This document shows, piece by piece, positions 18,014 through 26,262 of a stretch of DNA of 62,737 nucleotides. The position numbers and the translations under genes were made by a program. Under the pieces are notes generated by a model. That model worked only from the letters and a program-made list of their open reading frames with translations, made no database searches and was not told the origin of the DNA. This DNA is from an aff. Roholtiella sp. LEGE 12411. GTDB lineage: Bacteria > Cyanobacteriota > Cyanobacteriia > Cyanobacteriales > Nostocaceae. Each line of letters begins with the position of its first letter. Position 1 is the stretch's first letter. The stretch is from assembly GCF_015206995.1 (NCBI RefSeq), contig NZ_JADEXR010000020.1, positions 1 to 62,737 on the forward strand, in the 5' to 3' direction.

Positions 18014-19021
18014 TTAAACTTGTTTACACGCAGTTTCTAGAGTTTGCAAATTAGCTTTCATGGCCTTGAAATAATATTGCGGATCTGTTTCGCCTGTTTC
18101 CAGAGAATCCAGCGTCTGCAAATTTAATTTCAAATCTTTTGAGAGGCTGGTTAGCAATTTGTTATCTACTCCTGGTTCGCTAAATAAAGCTTTAACTTTA
18201 TACTTTTTTACAGCATTAACCGCATTTTGCACATCTGTCGGTGAAAGTTGATCTTCAGGAATTTCCACTACAGCAACTTGCTTGAGTTTATAGCGTTGAG
18301 CTAAGTATGGAAACGCATCATGAAAAGTAACAAAGGTGCAGTTGGGATTTTTTTGCAAAGTCTGCTGAAATTCGCCGTTTAAACTTTCTAATTCTCTAAT
18401 ATAAGCGGCAGCATTTGCCTCATAAGTAGTTTGATTTTTAGGATCAGATGCAATTAACCCATCACGTATATTTATTACCTGCTGTTTTGCTAAAACTGGA
18501 TCCAACCAAACGTGAGGATTACCAGCTTTATGGTCGTGGTTGTGGTCTTTTCCGTCTTTCGCCATTGCTTCCACGGGTGAAATTTCATTTAAGGGTTTAA
18601 TACCTTTGCTGGCATCAATTTGAGTTAATTTGGGATTTTGAGCGTTTTTGACAGTATCTTCCAAAAATTCCTCTAACCCCAAACCATTTTTTACTAATAC
18701 ATTCGCAGTAGCGATCGCTTTGACATTTTCTGGTGTTGCTTGGTACTCATGTACTTCAGTACCTGGTCGCACTAGAATTTCTACATCTGCTACATTCCCA
18801 GCTACTGCTTTGGTAAATAAATATATCGGTAAAAATGTCGTCACCACTTTAGTTTTACCCGCCTGCACTGATGGGTTAGATGCAGTTTCTTGTGCTTGCA
18901 GTAACTGATTAGTGTTCGATTGGTTACACCCAGCCGCAATAGACAACATGAGCAGAACAATTAGGGGCAGGATGCCGCGTCCTTGTCTGCCGATTTTACG
19001 TCCCATGCGATTCCAAACCAC
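18014..19021 (-). CDS. znuA: Zinc ABC transporter substrate-binding lipoprotein
   Basis: 335 aa. A lipobox ends at C32 (MLSIAAGC) after a signal segment, so the protein is membrane-anchored in the periplasm. The cluster A-1 fold is supported by VVTTFLPIYLFTKAVAG, GTEVHEYQATPENV, the ligand motifs NPHVWLDP and TFHDAFPYL, and SEPGVD. A His/Asp-rich loop (DGKDHNHDHK, ~res 157-166) is typical of zinc-specific ZnuA. The GTG at 19021 has AGGGG 8 bp upstream and is a reasonable start; an ATG five codons later is the alternative. Confidence 0.92.
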   Translation of the reverse strand: MVWNRMGRKIGRQGRGILPLIVLLMLSIAAGCNQSNTNQLLQAQETASNPSVQAGKTKVVTTFLPIYLFTKAVAGNVADVEILVRPGTEVHEYQATPENVKAIATANVLVKNGLGLEEFLEDTVKNAQNPKLTQIDASKGIKPLNEISPVEAMAKDGKDHNHDHKAGNPHVWLDPVLAKQQVINIRDGLIASDPKNQTTYEANAAAYIRELESLNGEFQQTLQKNPNCTFVTFHDAFPYLAQRYKLKQVAVVEIPEDQLSPTDVQNAVNAVKKYKVKALFSEPGVDNKLLTSLSKDLKLNLQTLDSLETGETDPQYYFKAMKANLQTLETACKQV

Positions 19022-19103
19022 TGTATTTTCCCCTCTAAAAGGATGTTTGCTTTGCTTTCGTCAAAATACTTATTGACAATGAGACTTATTCTACATTTTT
19101 AGA

Positions 19104-19118
19104 TTACAATAATTATCA
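19104..19118. promoter_or_regulatory. Candidate Zur box between znuA and the porin gene
   Basis: On the minus strand the 15-mer reads TGATAATTATTGTAA, agreeing at 12 of 14 defined positions with the Anabaena Zur consensus TGATAATNATTATCA. It lies 83 bp upstream of znuA and 236 bp upstream of the divergent porin gene, so it could govern both. Confidence 0.65.
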
Positions 19119-19354
19119 TTCTCATGCAAGACAGGTGATATTATTTCTACATTTAATGTGTAAGAAATAACAACATAATTTCTTAGAGAGGAATATGTAT
19201 AAAATTTAGTCTTTCTTGGATAATTAGGATTTCTTGACTTAGTTTTGTGAGAAAATCTGCTTAATTCTGATAAGATTATTGAAAAACTTTCTCATAAAAT
19301 ACGCCTTTAAAAAGCGCAGTGTGGGTGTGAATTCTAATTGAGTGTGAGAAGAAA
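19119..19354. other. Leader region of the porin gene
   Basis: Non-coding AT-rich sequence separating the Zur-box candidate from the porin ATG. GAGAAGAAA just before 19355 is the ribosome site. Confidence 0.4.
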
Positions 19355-20965
19355 ATGCAAAAATTCTGTACGTATTTGCTGGCTAATCCAGTAATTTATG
19401 CTGCAATACTTTTTGTTAATAGTGCTGTATTTGCAGGTGAAATATCAACTACATCGGAAATTAATGAACCTCAAGTTGTAGCTGAGAGCGTTACTCAAGA
19501 TAAGGTAATGGCACAAGTTACCTCGGTGTCTCAGTTGTCGGACGTGCAACCTACAGACTGGGCATTCCAAGCCTTACAATCGCTGGTAGAACGTTACGGT
19601 TGTATTGCAGGATATCCAAATGGCACTTATCGCGGTAATCGGGCAATGACGCGATATGAGTTTGCTGCTGGCTTGAATGCTTGTCTTGAGCGAGTTAACG
19701 AACTAATTGCCACCGCCACTGGTGAATTGGTAAAAAAAGAAGATTTAGCCCAACTGCAAAAGCTGCAAGAAGAATTTTCAGCAGAACTGGCGACATTACG
19801 GGGTCGAGTGGATGCATTAGAAGCACGCACCACGGAGTTGGAAGCAAATCAGTTTTCAACTACAACCAAACTGCAAGGACAAGTTGTCACAGTCATCAGC
19901 GATGTTTTGTCAGGAGACAATGTTGAGGGTGCAGAAATTGCAGACCAGAATACAACTCTTGGAGTACGGGCGCGTATCGAACTAGTGACTAGTTTTACAG
20001 GGGAAGATACACTGTTTACCAGAATCCAAACTAATAATATTGTTAGCCCTAACATTAACACCACAGAAGGTAACTTATTTTTTGCCAGTGGTAACAGTGG
20101 TGCAGATGCTAACAATGATGCTGGTATCGATGCACTGTGGTACAAATTTCCTCTGGGCGAAAATACACAGGTAATCGCTATTGCCAATGCAGGTGCAGCA
20201 GATGACCTTACCACTACAGTCAATCTCTTTGATGGTGATGGTTCGTTTGGTGCTTTGTCTACTTTTGGTACACGCAACCCAATTTATGGGCAGATGGCTG
20301 GTGCTGGGTTAGGAATAACCCAGGAGTTTGGTGATAAATTGGCACTAACTTTAGGCTATTTAAGTGGTACGGCTAATAACCCTACACCTAAGAATGGTTT
20401 ATTTGATGGTGCTTACGGTGCGCTGGCACAGCTGACTTTTACGCCAAGCGATCGCATTTCTGTTGGTTTAACTTACATCAATTCCTACAAACAGCCACTA
20501 CTCACAGGTAGTAATGCGGCAACTTTCGTGAATTTAGCAGCCGACCAGGGTTTAGAAGAAGTAGCATTTTCCAGCAATTCTTATGGTATCCAAGCATCCA
20601 TTGGCATCAGTGATAAATTAGTCTTGGGTGGTTGGGCAGGATACACCAATAGCCGCACCTTGAGTGGAAACCGTGGAGAGGTTGATATTTGGAACTACGC
20701 TGTAACTCTCGGTTTTCCCGACCTTGGTAAAAAAGGCAACTTGGCTGGTATCATCGTTGGTGTAGAGCCGAGAGTAACAAGTTCCAGTGTTGCCGGATTG
20801 GCAGAAGATGATGATACTTCATATCATATTGAGGCGTTCTACCAGTACAAGCTGAGTGACAATATCACCATTACCCCAGGAGTCATTTGGTTGACATCCC
20901 CAGATCATAACGATGACAACGGTGATGTTGTAATTGGTGCTCTGAGAACCACATTCAGTTTCTAA
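19355..20965 (+). CDS. SLH-domain OprB-like outer-membrane porin (iron uptake porin family)
   Basis: 536 aa. Signal peptide to ~res 27 (VFAGE), then one SLH domain (PTDWAFQALQSLVERYGCIAGYPNGTYRGNRAMTRYEFA, ~res 66-105) that binds peptidoglycan, a coiled coil (~res 120-165, KLQEEFSAELATLRGRVDALE), then a 16-18 strand beta-barrel ending in F (TTFSF). This is the standard cyanobacterial SLH-OprB porin, often annotated 'iron uptake porin'. Location beside znuA with a shared Zur-box candidate suggests a role in zinc or other metal entry across the outer membrane. Confidence 0.92.
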   Translation: MQKFCTYLLANPVIYAAILFVNSAVFAGEISTTSEINEPQVVAESVTQDKVMAQVTSVSQLSDVQPTDWAFQALQSLVERYGCIAGYPNGTYRGNRAMTRYEFAAGLNACLERVNELIATATGELVKKEDLAQLQKLQEEFSAELATLRGRVDALEARTTELEANQFSTTTKLQGQVVTVISDVLSGDNVEGAEIADQNTTLGVRARIELVTSFTGEDTLFTRIQTNNIVSPNINTTEGNLFFASGNSGADANNDAGIDALWYKFPLGENTQVIAIANAGAADDLTTTVNLFDGDGSFGALSTFGTRNPIYGQMAGAGLGITQEFGDKLALTLGYLSGTANNPTPKNGLFDGAYGALAQLTFTPSDRISVGLTYINSYKQPLLTGSNAATFVNLAADQGLEEVAFSSNSYGIQASIGISDKLVLGGWAGYTNSRTLSGNRGEVDIWNYAVTLGFPDLGKKGNLAGIIVGVEPRVTSSSVAGLAEDDDTSYHIEAFYQYKLSDNITITPGVIWLTSPDHNDDNGDVVIGALRTTFSF

Positions 20966-20989
20966 TTCTCACAATTAATTTTCCTAAAA

Positions 20990-21019
20990 GACGCAAAGTT
21001 TTCCTTTGCGTCTTTTTTG
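20990..21019 (+). terminator. Terminator after the porin gene
   Basis: GACGCAAAG/CTTTGCGTC stem with a TTTTC loop, followed by TTTTTTG. Confidence 0.9.
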
Positions 21020-21110
21020 TGTGATTTTAAAAATAAAACCCAGCATTGTTGCTAGGCTTTATATCTCACAATAATATTTTAAATTTTTCAGACAGTCTGA
21101 ATGGATAATT

Positions 21111-21824
21111 TCAAGCTGTCTTTGATTTCCGTTTTACAAATGACCCAGCACTCAAAATACCGAAGGCTAGTAAACCCAAAGTAGAACTAGATTCAGGAAC
21201 ACTAGCTAATCTATAGCTATGGTTATCAGTTTCAAAGGCGCGACCAGTCGATCTCAAAACTACTTTGTCAAAAGTCTCTCCTTTACTGGTATCAGCTAAC
21301 AGATTAACGTAGACATTATTTGTGCTACCACTTTGTTCACCATTAGCTGGCGCACCGGGAACATCTGCGCCACTAAATGTTCTTAGCAGGTTGCCTTTGC
21401 TATAAACATCCACAAAGTTATATGTATCTATTGACCCCCAGTAGAAGCCAAAGTAATCAAGACTTTGAGCAAAGCTAATAGTTACATCACCAGAGTTCCC
21501 TGCAAAATCATTACCGCTAACTTTATCATTTTTTGGGGAAATTGTTAAAAATTTGCTGGTGTTACCAAAAGGGGTAGCATATTGACCGCCTACAGATCCT
21601 TGTACAATTCCATTGGTTGCAGAGTAATTAACAACTCCAGAAGAAGGCGCTATACCATTATTAAAGTTGATAGTTTGAGCTCCTTGAATATTCGTGTATT
21701 GACCTTCTCCTACAACAGGTGTGGAACCTCCTTGTGTTAAGCTAACAGCACCTGCTGGGTTAGCACCCATGAAAATAACTGCTGTTCCGACCAAGGCGAT
21801 TGATAGTTTTTGCAGAGTAAACAT
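21111..21824 (-). CDS. PEP-CTERM (PES variant) surface protein
   Basis: 237 aa secreted protein: signal peptide to ~res 26 (NPAGA), a jelly-roll-like body with SLDYFGFYWGSIDTYNFVDVY, and a C-terminal sorting tag SVPESSSTLG + hydrophobic helix + VKRKSK. The sorting motif is PES rather than PEP. The FGFYWGSID pattern resembles the Npun_F0296-type exosortase-dependent surface proteins I recall. Function unknown, probably cell-surface or sheath. Confidence 0.85.
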   Translation of the reverse strand: MFTLQKLSIALVGTAVIFMGANPAGAVSLTQGGSTPVVGEGQYTNIQGAQTINFNNGIAPSSGVVNYSATNGIVQGSVGGQYATPFGNTSKFLTISPKNDKVSGNDFAGNSGDVTISFAQSLDYFGFYWGSIDTYNFVDVYSKGNLLRTFSGADVPGAPANGEQSGSTNNVYVNLLADTSKGETFDKVVLRSTGRAFETDNHSYRLASVPESSSTLGLLAFGILSAGSFVKRKSKTA

Positions 21825-22787
21825 TGATTTATTTTCCTAATGATTTAATATCCACAGCTTGGCACGCCAACTGGGAATTTGTGTAGTGATTAAGAATCAT
21901 TTTTATCAAAAAAATGTATTGAATAAATAAATCTGAAGTTGAGAAAAAGCTCTTTGTAATCAATAGTCTCAAGGCTATTATTTAATATAAAAAATCAATA
22001 TATATACGTAGGGAAAAATTGTGGTTGTATCGTTAATTGTTTACGAAAGGCAATTTATGAGTAAGGTCAGCTATTTTCAAATCCTATCAGGAGGAACAAA
22101 AGTGAAATCTCTAGTGGATTTAACGGAGTCGAAAAAGAAAAGTTGTGGAAATTACTTAAAAGTTTCCACAAAATTTAGAATTCCCAGTGATTCAATGTTT
22201 TGGAAAATATTCTTTTGAGGCAGCAGTTTCAGAAAGTCTGAGAGAGTTTTTGATATGCAACTATCGAACATTGTGTGTAAGTTGAGAAGGTGGCTGGCTG
22301 AGCTAAGTTTTGCCCAACTTTAATCAAGCGCATCAACCGTTCTGCTGCATACGTTAAAAGGTCAGGTGTGTTAGCGATCGCTTCAGGTTCGGTATAATTC
22401 GGACAACTTTCAGCTTCTAAACCGAACTTAATTAACACGTTTAAACAAAAAGACCAGCCTCCCACAGCTGGTCTAAAAGATGTTTTTTTGCGTTGTCTTC
22501 TCAATAGAGTTAAAAACCAATTGCGCGTTCCCAAAATGCAACGGGCAACTTTTCTTAACAATATTGTAACAGCCAACACAGATTTTTCATGAAAATTCAT
22601 CAGAAAAAGATCCGAGCAGAAGTTAAAAGCTTCTATCTTACAGGATAATTCTGTGGATGGCAGGGTGGAGATGTGGGAAGCAGGGGGAGCAGAGAGAGTA
22701 GAGGAGCAGGGGAAGAAATAACTCTTGACCTTGTACAGACGCGTAGACGCTCAAAAACCGGCTGCTCGTAAGAATATAATCGCGTCT
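21825..22787. other. Region between PEP-CTERM and NFACT genes, no confirmed gene
   Basis: Contains a 123-codon minus-strand frame (22229-22600) crossing a terminator-like hairpin and a HIP1 site; it lacks a recognisable family and I doubt it is coding. 22021-22218 holds another open frame starting GTG without domain features. Right end carries a dispersed repeat (22760-22789). Confidence 0.4.
22442..22474 (-). terminator. Terminator downstream of the NFACT gene
   Basis: Stem AGACCAGC/GCTGGTCT with an 8-nt loop; on the minus strand it is followed by TTTTTGTTT. It lies ~315 bp after the NFACT stop in the direction of transcription. Confidence 0.7.
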
Positions 22788-22789
22788 CT
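22760..22789. repeat. Dispersed repeat, copy 1
   Basis: The minus strand reads ACGCGATTATATTCTTACGA followed by GCAGC. A near-identical block (ACGCGATTATACTCTTACGA then TAAGCAGC) occurs on the plus strand at 38357-38384. Confidence 0.65.
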
Positions 22790-24542
22790 ACTTTTGACTT
22801 TTGACTTTTGACTCTTGACTCTTGACTATTAACTGCGGTTGTCCCCAGAGGATGCGCTCGTGCTTGTAAATAGCAATTCCCGGTTTGGCTCCTTTGGGTT
22901 TGTAAACGTGCTTTGGCTGAGTGTAAACCACTGGTACTTGGTCACTTTGACGAGCGCGACTGTAGTATGCGGCAAGATTTGCAATAAATTGCAAATCAGC
23001 TTCTTCTGGGACAGTTCCCGGTTCTAGTCGTAGTAGTACATGGCTCCCCGGAATTTCTTGAGCGTGGAACCAGATGTCATAATCTCCAGCCACACGAAAG
23101 GTCAATTGGTCATTTTGACGATTGTTGCGACCGATTAAGACTTCAAAGCCGCTGGGGGTGCGGTAACGATAAAAGTTGCTGATGGCAGGTTCATTGGTGC
23201 TGCGGCTACGGTATTCTGGGTCTTCTAGATACTTTTGATCAATTAGCTCTTCGCGAATTTCTTCTAAAGCTTGCAAATCTTCTGCTGTTTGGTACTTATC
23301 TATCTGGCCAATCGCTGCTTCTACTTGCTCTAAATACTGAATTTCTGCCTGTACCTCTAAAAGTAGCGGTTCAACAGCAGCGCGAGCGCGTTTCAGTTTT
23401 TGGTGCTGTTTGTAAAGACTTTGGGCATTTTGTACAGCATTTTTATCTGGCTGGAGAGCGATCGCTACTGGTTGACCTGTGTCAAAATCAGCAAGGGTAA
23501 TTTCTTTCATTCCCGGTTCCCAATTTTGCAGGTGAGCCATCAATAAATCAGCTTTTTGCCGATACTCATCGGCTCGATCTGATTGTTGCAGGCGTTCTGT
23601 AAAGGTTTGCGCTTTGTTCCTTAATTTAGTCAGAATATTATTTAATTTCTGACTTAGCTGATGACGCAGTTGGGAAAATAACTGTTGATTGATCTGGTCA
23701 ATGTAGTAGCGGTTGAGTAATTCCTGGATGTCTTTTGCGGTTGCAACTGCACCCCAACCCATCACGGTGTATCCGTTCGCAGTCCAGGCTGGTTTAAACT
23801 CACAGGATTCTAGGGTTTGCAGCCATTCTTGCCAACGCCCAAACAGCCTTTGCCAATCTTCAGAGTTGAGGGTATCGGTGGTTGTTTCTGGTGCTATATT
23901 TGCTACGAGTAGCATTAACTCTAGCAGTGCGGTACTCAAACCGCTATAACTTTTCAGTAACTGCCGCTTGATGCCTCCTGGTACCAAACTTACCCGTTCT
24001 TGCCAGCGTTCTTGGGATTCAGTCAAACTGGGGACAGTACCAGTTAGTTTCGGTGGTGTTTCATAAGGTTGTCCGGTTTGGATCGGACGAACACTGGATT
24101 GTTGCTGACTAACTTGATGAGCAGCGGTGATAATTAGATTGCTAGCGTCGGTGAGGATGACATTGCTGTATTTGCCCATAATTTCTGCATACAGATGATA
24201 TAGGGCGCTTTCTTGGGGGCGACGGGCAAATTGTAAATCAATAACGCGTTCCCAAGGTGCGATCGCCTCAATCCCCACCAGCGCCAAACCGCCCAACTGG
24301 TGTATTAGTTGCTGACTGAAGGTGAAGGTATCTGGTATTCTTGGTGGCGGATCGCCTATGCAAACGTGTGCAGCTTGAGGGTGCCAGGAAATCTCTAGCC
24401 AACTCCGCTGTTGAAGGGTGCGTAATGCCATAGCAATAGTGTAGCGATCGCGCTGGTAAACCTGTTCTATCCGCGAGGGTAGCCAGTTAGCGCGTAGTTC
24501 GCTACAAGCAGCTGTGAGGGTGGTAAAGTCAACTGGTTGCAA
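22788..24542 (-). CDS. NFACT family protein (Rqc2/RqcH/FbpA homologue)
   Basis: 584 aa. NFACT-N (res ~1-250, MQPVDFTTLTAACSELR... with GKYSNVILTD), a central coiled-coil region (~270-440) and NFACT-R (~460-570, YRTPSGFEVLIGRNNRQNDQLTF, WFHAQEIPGSHVLLR). Bacterial homologues bind stalled 50S-peptidyl-tRNA complexes and add alanine tails for ribosome rescue; older literature calls some fibronectin-binding. Starts at TTG (24542), matching the conserved MQPVD start. The last ~10 residues (SQESKVKSQK) are encoded by TTGACTT-type heptamers. Confidence 0.9.
   Translation of the reverse strand: MQPVDFTTLTAACSELRANWLPSRIEQVYQRDRYTIAMALRTLQQRSWLEISWHPQAAHVCIGDPPPRIPDTFTFSQQLIHQLGGLALVGIEAIAPWERVIDLQFARRPQESALYHLYAEIMGKYSNVILTDASNLIITAAHQVSQQQSSVRPIQTGQPYETPPKLTGTVPSLTESQERWQERVSLVPGGIKRQLLKSYSGLSTALLELMLLVANIAPETTTDTLNSEDWQRLFGRWQEWLQTLESCEFKPAWTANGYTVMGWGAVATAKDIQELLNRYYIDQINQQLFSQLRHQLSQKLNNILTKLRNKAQTFTERLQQSDRADEYRQKADLLMAHLQNWEPGMKEITLADFDTGQPVAIALQPDKNAVQNAQSLYKQHQKLKRARAAVEPLLLEVQAEIQYLEQVEAAIGQIDKYQTAEDLQALEEIREELIDQKYLEDPEYRSRSTNEPAISNFYRYRTPSGFEVLIGRNNRQNDQLTFRVAGDYDIWFHAQEIPGSHVLLRLEPGTVPEEADLQFIANLAAYYSRARQSDQVPVVYTQPKHVYKPKGAKPGIAIYKHERILWGQPQLIVKSQESKVKSQK
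22792..22833. repeat. TTGACTY heptamer repeat at the NFACT 3' end
   Basis: Five to six tandem TTTGACT/TCTTGAC-type units overlap the stop and the last codons of the NFACT gene. Confidence 0.8.
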
Positions 24543-24617
24543 AGCGATTAGTGGTTGGCGTTCAAATGTCGATGCTCAGTATACTTCTATCTTCTCTGAA
24601 TTTAGATGGAATAATAC

Positions 24618-24657
24618 AAAAAAGCATTCAGCATTATCTTTGAGAAGATAATGCTGA
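24618..24657 (-). terminator. Hairpin with T-run on the minus strand
   Basis: 13-bp perfect stem TCAGCATTATCTT with TGAG loop (24628-24657); on the minus strand ATGC then TTTTTT follow. A good intrinsic terminator, either for a long 3' UTR of the RRM gene or for an unannotated RNA. Confidence 0.6.
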
Positions 24658-25031
24658 GGGTTGTAAAGTCGCTTATTCTCAATTCTTTAATAATTTTCTC
24701 AATGCGATCGCGTTCTCTGCCATCGCTGTTACCTGGAGTACTACCACCGCCAATAATTAGCTGAATGTCCCTCACTCTTAAGCTAAAGGAGATTTAGTTT
24801 TTTCTCTACCTTTGTGCCTTTTCCCAAGGCAGTTTTTGGTAAAATATATTTATGAAATAATTAGATTTTATTCTTAATGAATGTGGTTAGATATGAGATC
24901 TGATACCTCAGCCAATTCGCATCAGACAAACTTAGCCAAAGACTACATTTTATTCGATAGATTCGATAGATACGAGCGATCGCACTTACAAAAATAGCTG
25001 CAAGTATCTTGTCATTATGCAGCTAGGGAAT

Positions 25032-25079
25032 AATTAAAAATTAAAAACCAAAAAAAATTCTGATTCTTAATTTTTAATT
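25032..25079 (-). terminator. AT-rich hairpin after the RRM gene
   Basis: Perfect 13-bp inverted repeat (AATTAAAAATTAA) starting 15 bp after the RRM stop, with an internal T-run. Possible weak terminator or mRNA 3'-end stabiliser. Confidence 0.45.
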
Positions 25080-25094
25080 TCTCTCCCATAGGGA

Positions 25095-25595
25095 TTAATT
25101 TGTGGTTTGTGCGGCTAGCATCTGCTTCAGCTTTTCTAATTCCGAAGCCCAACGGGGATCTGGACGAATAGCGTCTGACTCTGTAGTAGTAGTACTTTCA
25201 CGAGAACTACCGCCACCACGACGAGGTTTTTTAGACCCTTTCTCGCGACGACTGCCTTCTTTATTGGGGCTAGGAGTGGGATTACCACTAATCGGGCTAG
25301 CAACTTTGGGAGCAGCTTGCTGTTCCTCGCTCTCATCACCCTTTGTACGAGGTAATGCCTTCTCTAGTTTGATGGCAGTATCTTTGAACAGCTGACCATT
25401 ATACTTTTCAATTATTTCATCAGCTTGTTCGTCATTGTTGACGGTGAGAAAACCAAAACCACGGCATTTGCCAGTTTTTCGATCTTTAATTAGTTTAGTG
25501 GTGACAGCATCACCTTCTGCTGCAAAAACTGCTTGCAGTTCTTGACGATCTATTTCTTCTTTTGGCAAATTACCTATATATAGGCGAACGGACAT
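25095..25595 (-). CDS. RNA-binding protein with one RRM domain
   Basis: 166 aa. RRM at res 1-80 with RNP2 LYIGNL and RNP1 CRGFGFLTV. A low-complexity tail follows (basic, Gly/Ser/Arg-rich: KKPRRGGGSSRE) and a final helix (ELEKLKQMLA). This is a longer version of the cyanobacterial Rbp proteins, which bind U-rich RNA, are often cold-induced and help localise thylakoid mRNAs. GGAGGT 8 bp upstream supports ATG 25595. The long upstream non-coding region may be a regulatory 5' UTR, as in other rbp genes (inference). Confidence 0.9.
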   Translation of the reverse strand: MSVRLYIGNLPKEEIDRQELQAVFAAEGDAVTTKLIKDRKTGKCRGFGFLTVNNDEQADEIIEKYNGQLFKDTAIKLEKALPRTKGDESEEQQAAPKVASPISGNPTPSPNKEGSRREKGSKKPRRGGGSSRESTTTTESDAIRPDPRWASELEKLKQMLAAQTTN

Positions 25596-26260
25596 GAACT
25601 ATACCTCCAGAGTTGAACGAACATGGCAAGGCAAGAAAACAATTACTTGGCTTTGGCTTTTAAATAGATGCTATTGACCAAGACTGCCATAAACCAATTT
25701 TTTTTACTCCAAACTGTCAACCTATACAATACAGTTTTTCCTCGGGTTCAAGCTTGTTTAATCCAAAAGCTCGCACTATGCTGAGCTAATAACACCTTAA
25801 TTCTAAGAATTGTAAATTTAATAGCCCACTGCCTGCCAAAATACACGCTTTCTTCAATGCCTTGTTTCGCAGAATTAAATACCATTCCTTACATTATCAC
25901 GGTATTTTCTACGTAGCTAGTTCAGCGCATACATTTCCGACCATAGTATGATCGCATCGTAGCATAAAAGACATTTTTTTCTCAAGAGGGGATATTCGGA
26001 AACAAAAACCAGCCATTGGCTGGTTGATTTGCTGCTGTGTTGGGAGAATACACGTGGATTTATCAGCAAAAGCAGCCATATCCATAACAAGGCTAGTGCG
26101 CTGAGTTATGTTGGTTACTATTGACTATGTAAATAAATGTAACACTTGTAAAGAAAATATGCAACTTTTGTTTACATTTGCCGCTACGCGGAGTCCAAAG
26201 TCAATAGTCCACAGTCCAAAATTATTACTTAACTCTTGACCCTTGACTCTTGACACTTAA
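25596..26260. other. Leader of the RRM gene and 3' region of the M48 gene
   Basis: No gene seen in 665 bp. Contains the M48 terminator (26000-26025), TTGACTY-type heptamers beside the M48 stop (26226-26260) and a long AT-rich stretch that is probably the 5' UTR and promoter of the RRM gene. Confidence 0.45.
25996..26025 (-). terminator. Terminator downstream of the M48-like gene
   Basis: AACCAGCC/GGCTGGTT stem with ATT loop (26007-26025), followed on the minus strand by TTTGTTT. It lies ~235 bp after the M48 stop. Confidence 0.65.
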
Positions 26261-26262
26261 CT
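26224..26262. repeat. TTGACYC heptamer repeat at the M48 gene end
   Basis: Tandem CTTGACC/CTTGACT/CTTGACA units immediately beyond the stop codon. Confidence 0.7.

Larger units (their letters stand above)
24543..25094. other. Intergenic region between NFACT and RRM genes
   Basis: No gene seen. Contains two hairpins described separately (24628-24657, 25032-25079) and HIP1 sites at ~24700 and ~24976. The rest is AT-rich. Confidence 0.4.

Noticed and set aside
22229-22600. 123-codon minus-strand frame
   Set aside because: Spans a clear terminator hairpin (22451-22474) and a HIP1 site, lacks a family signature and a ribosome site; more likely 3' region of the NFACT transcript.
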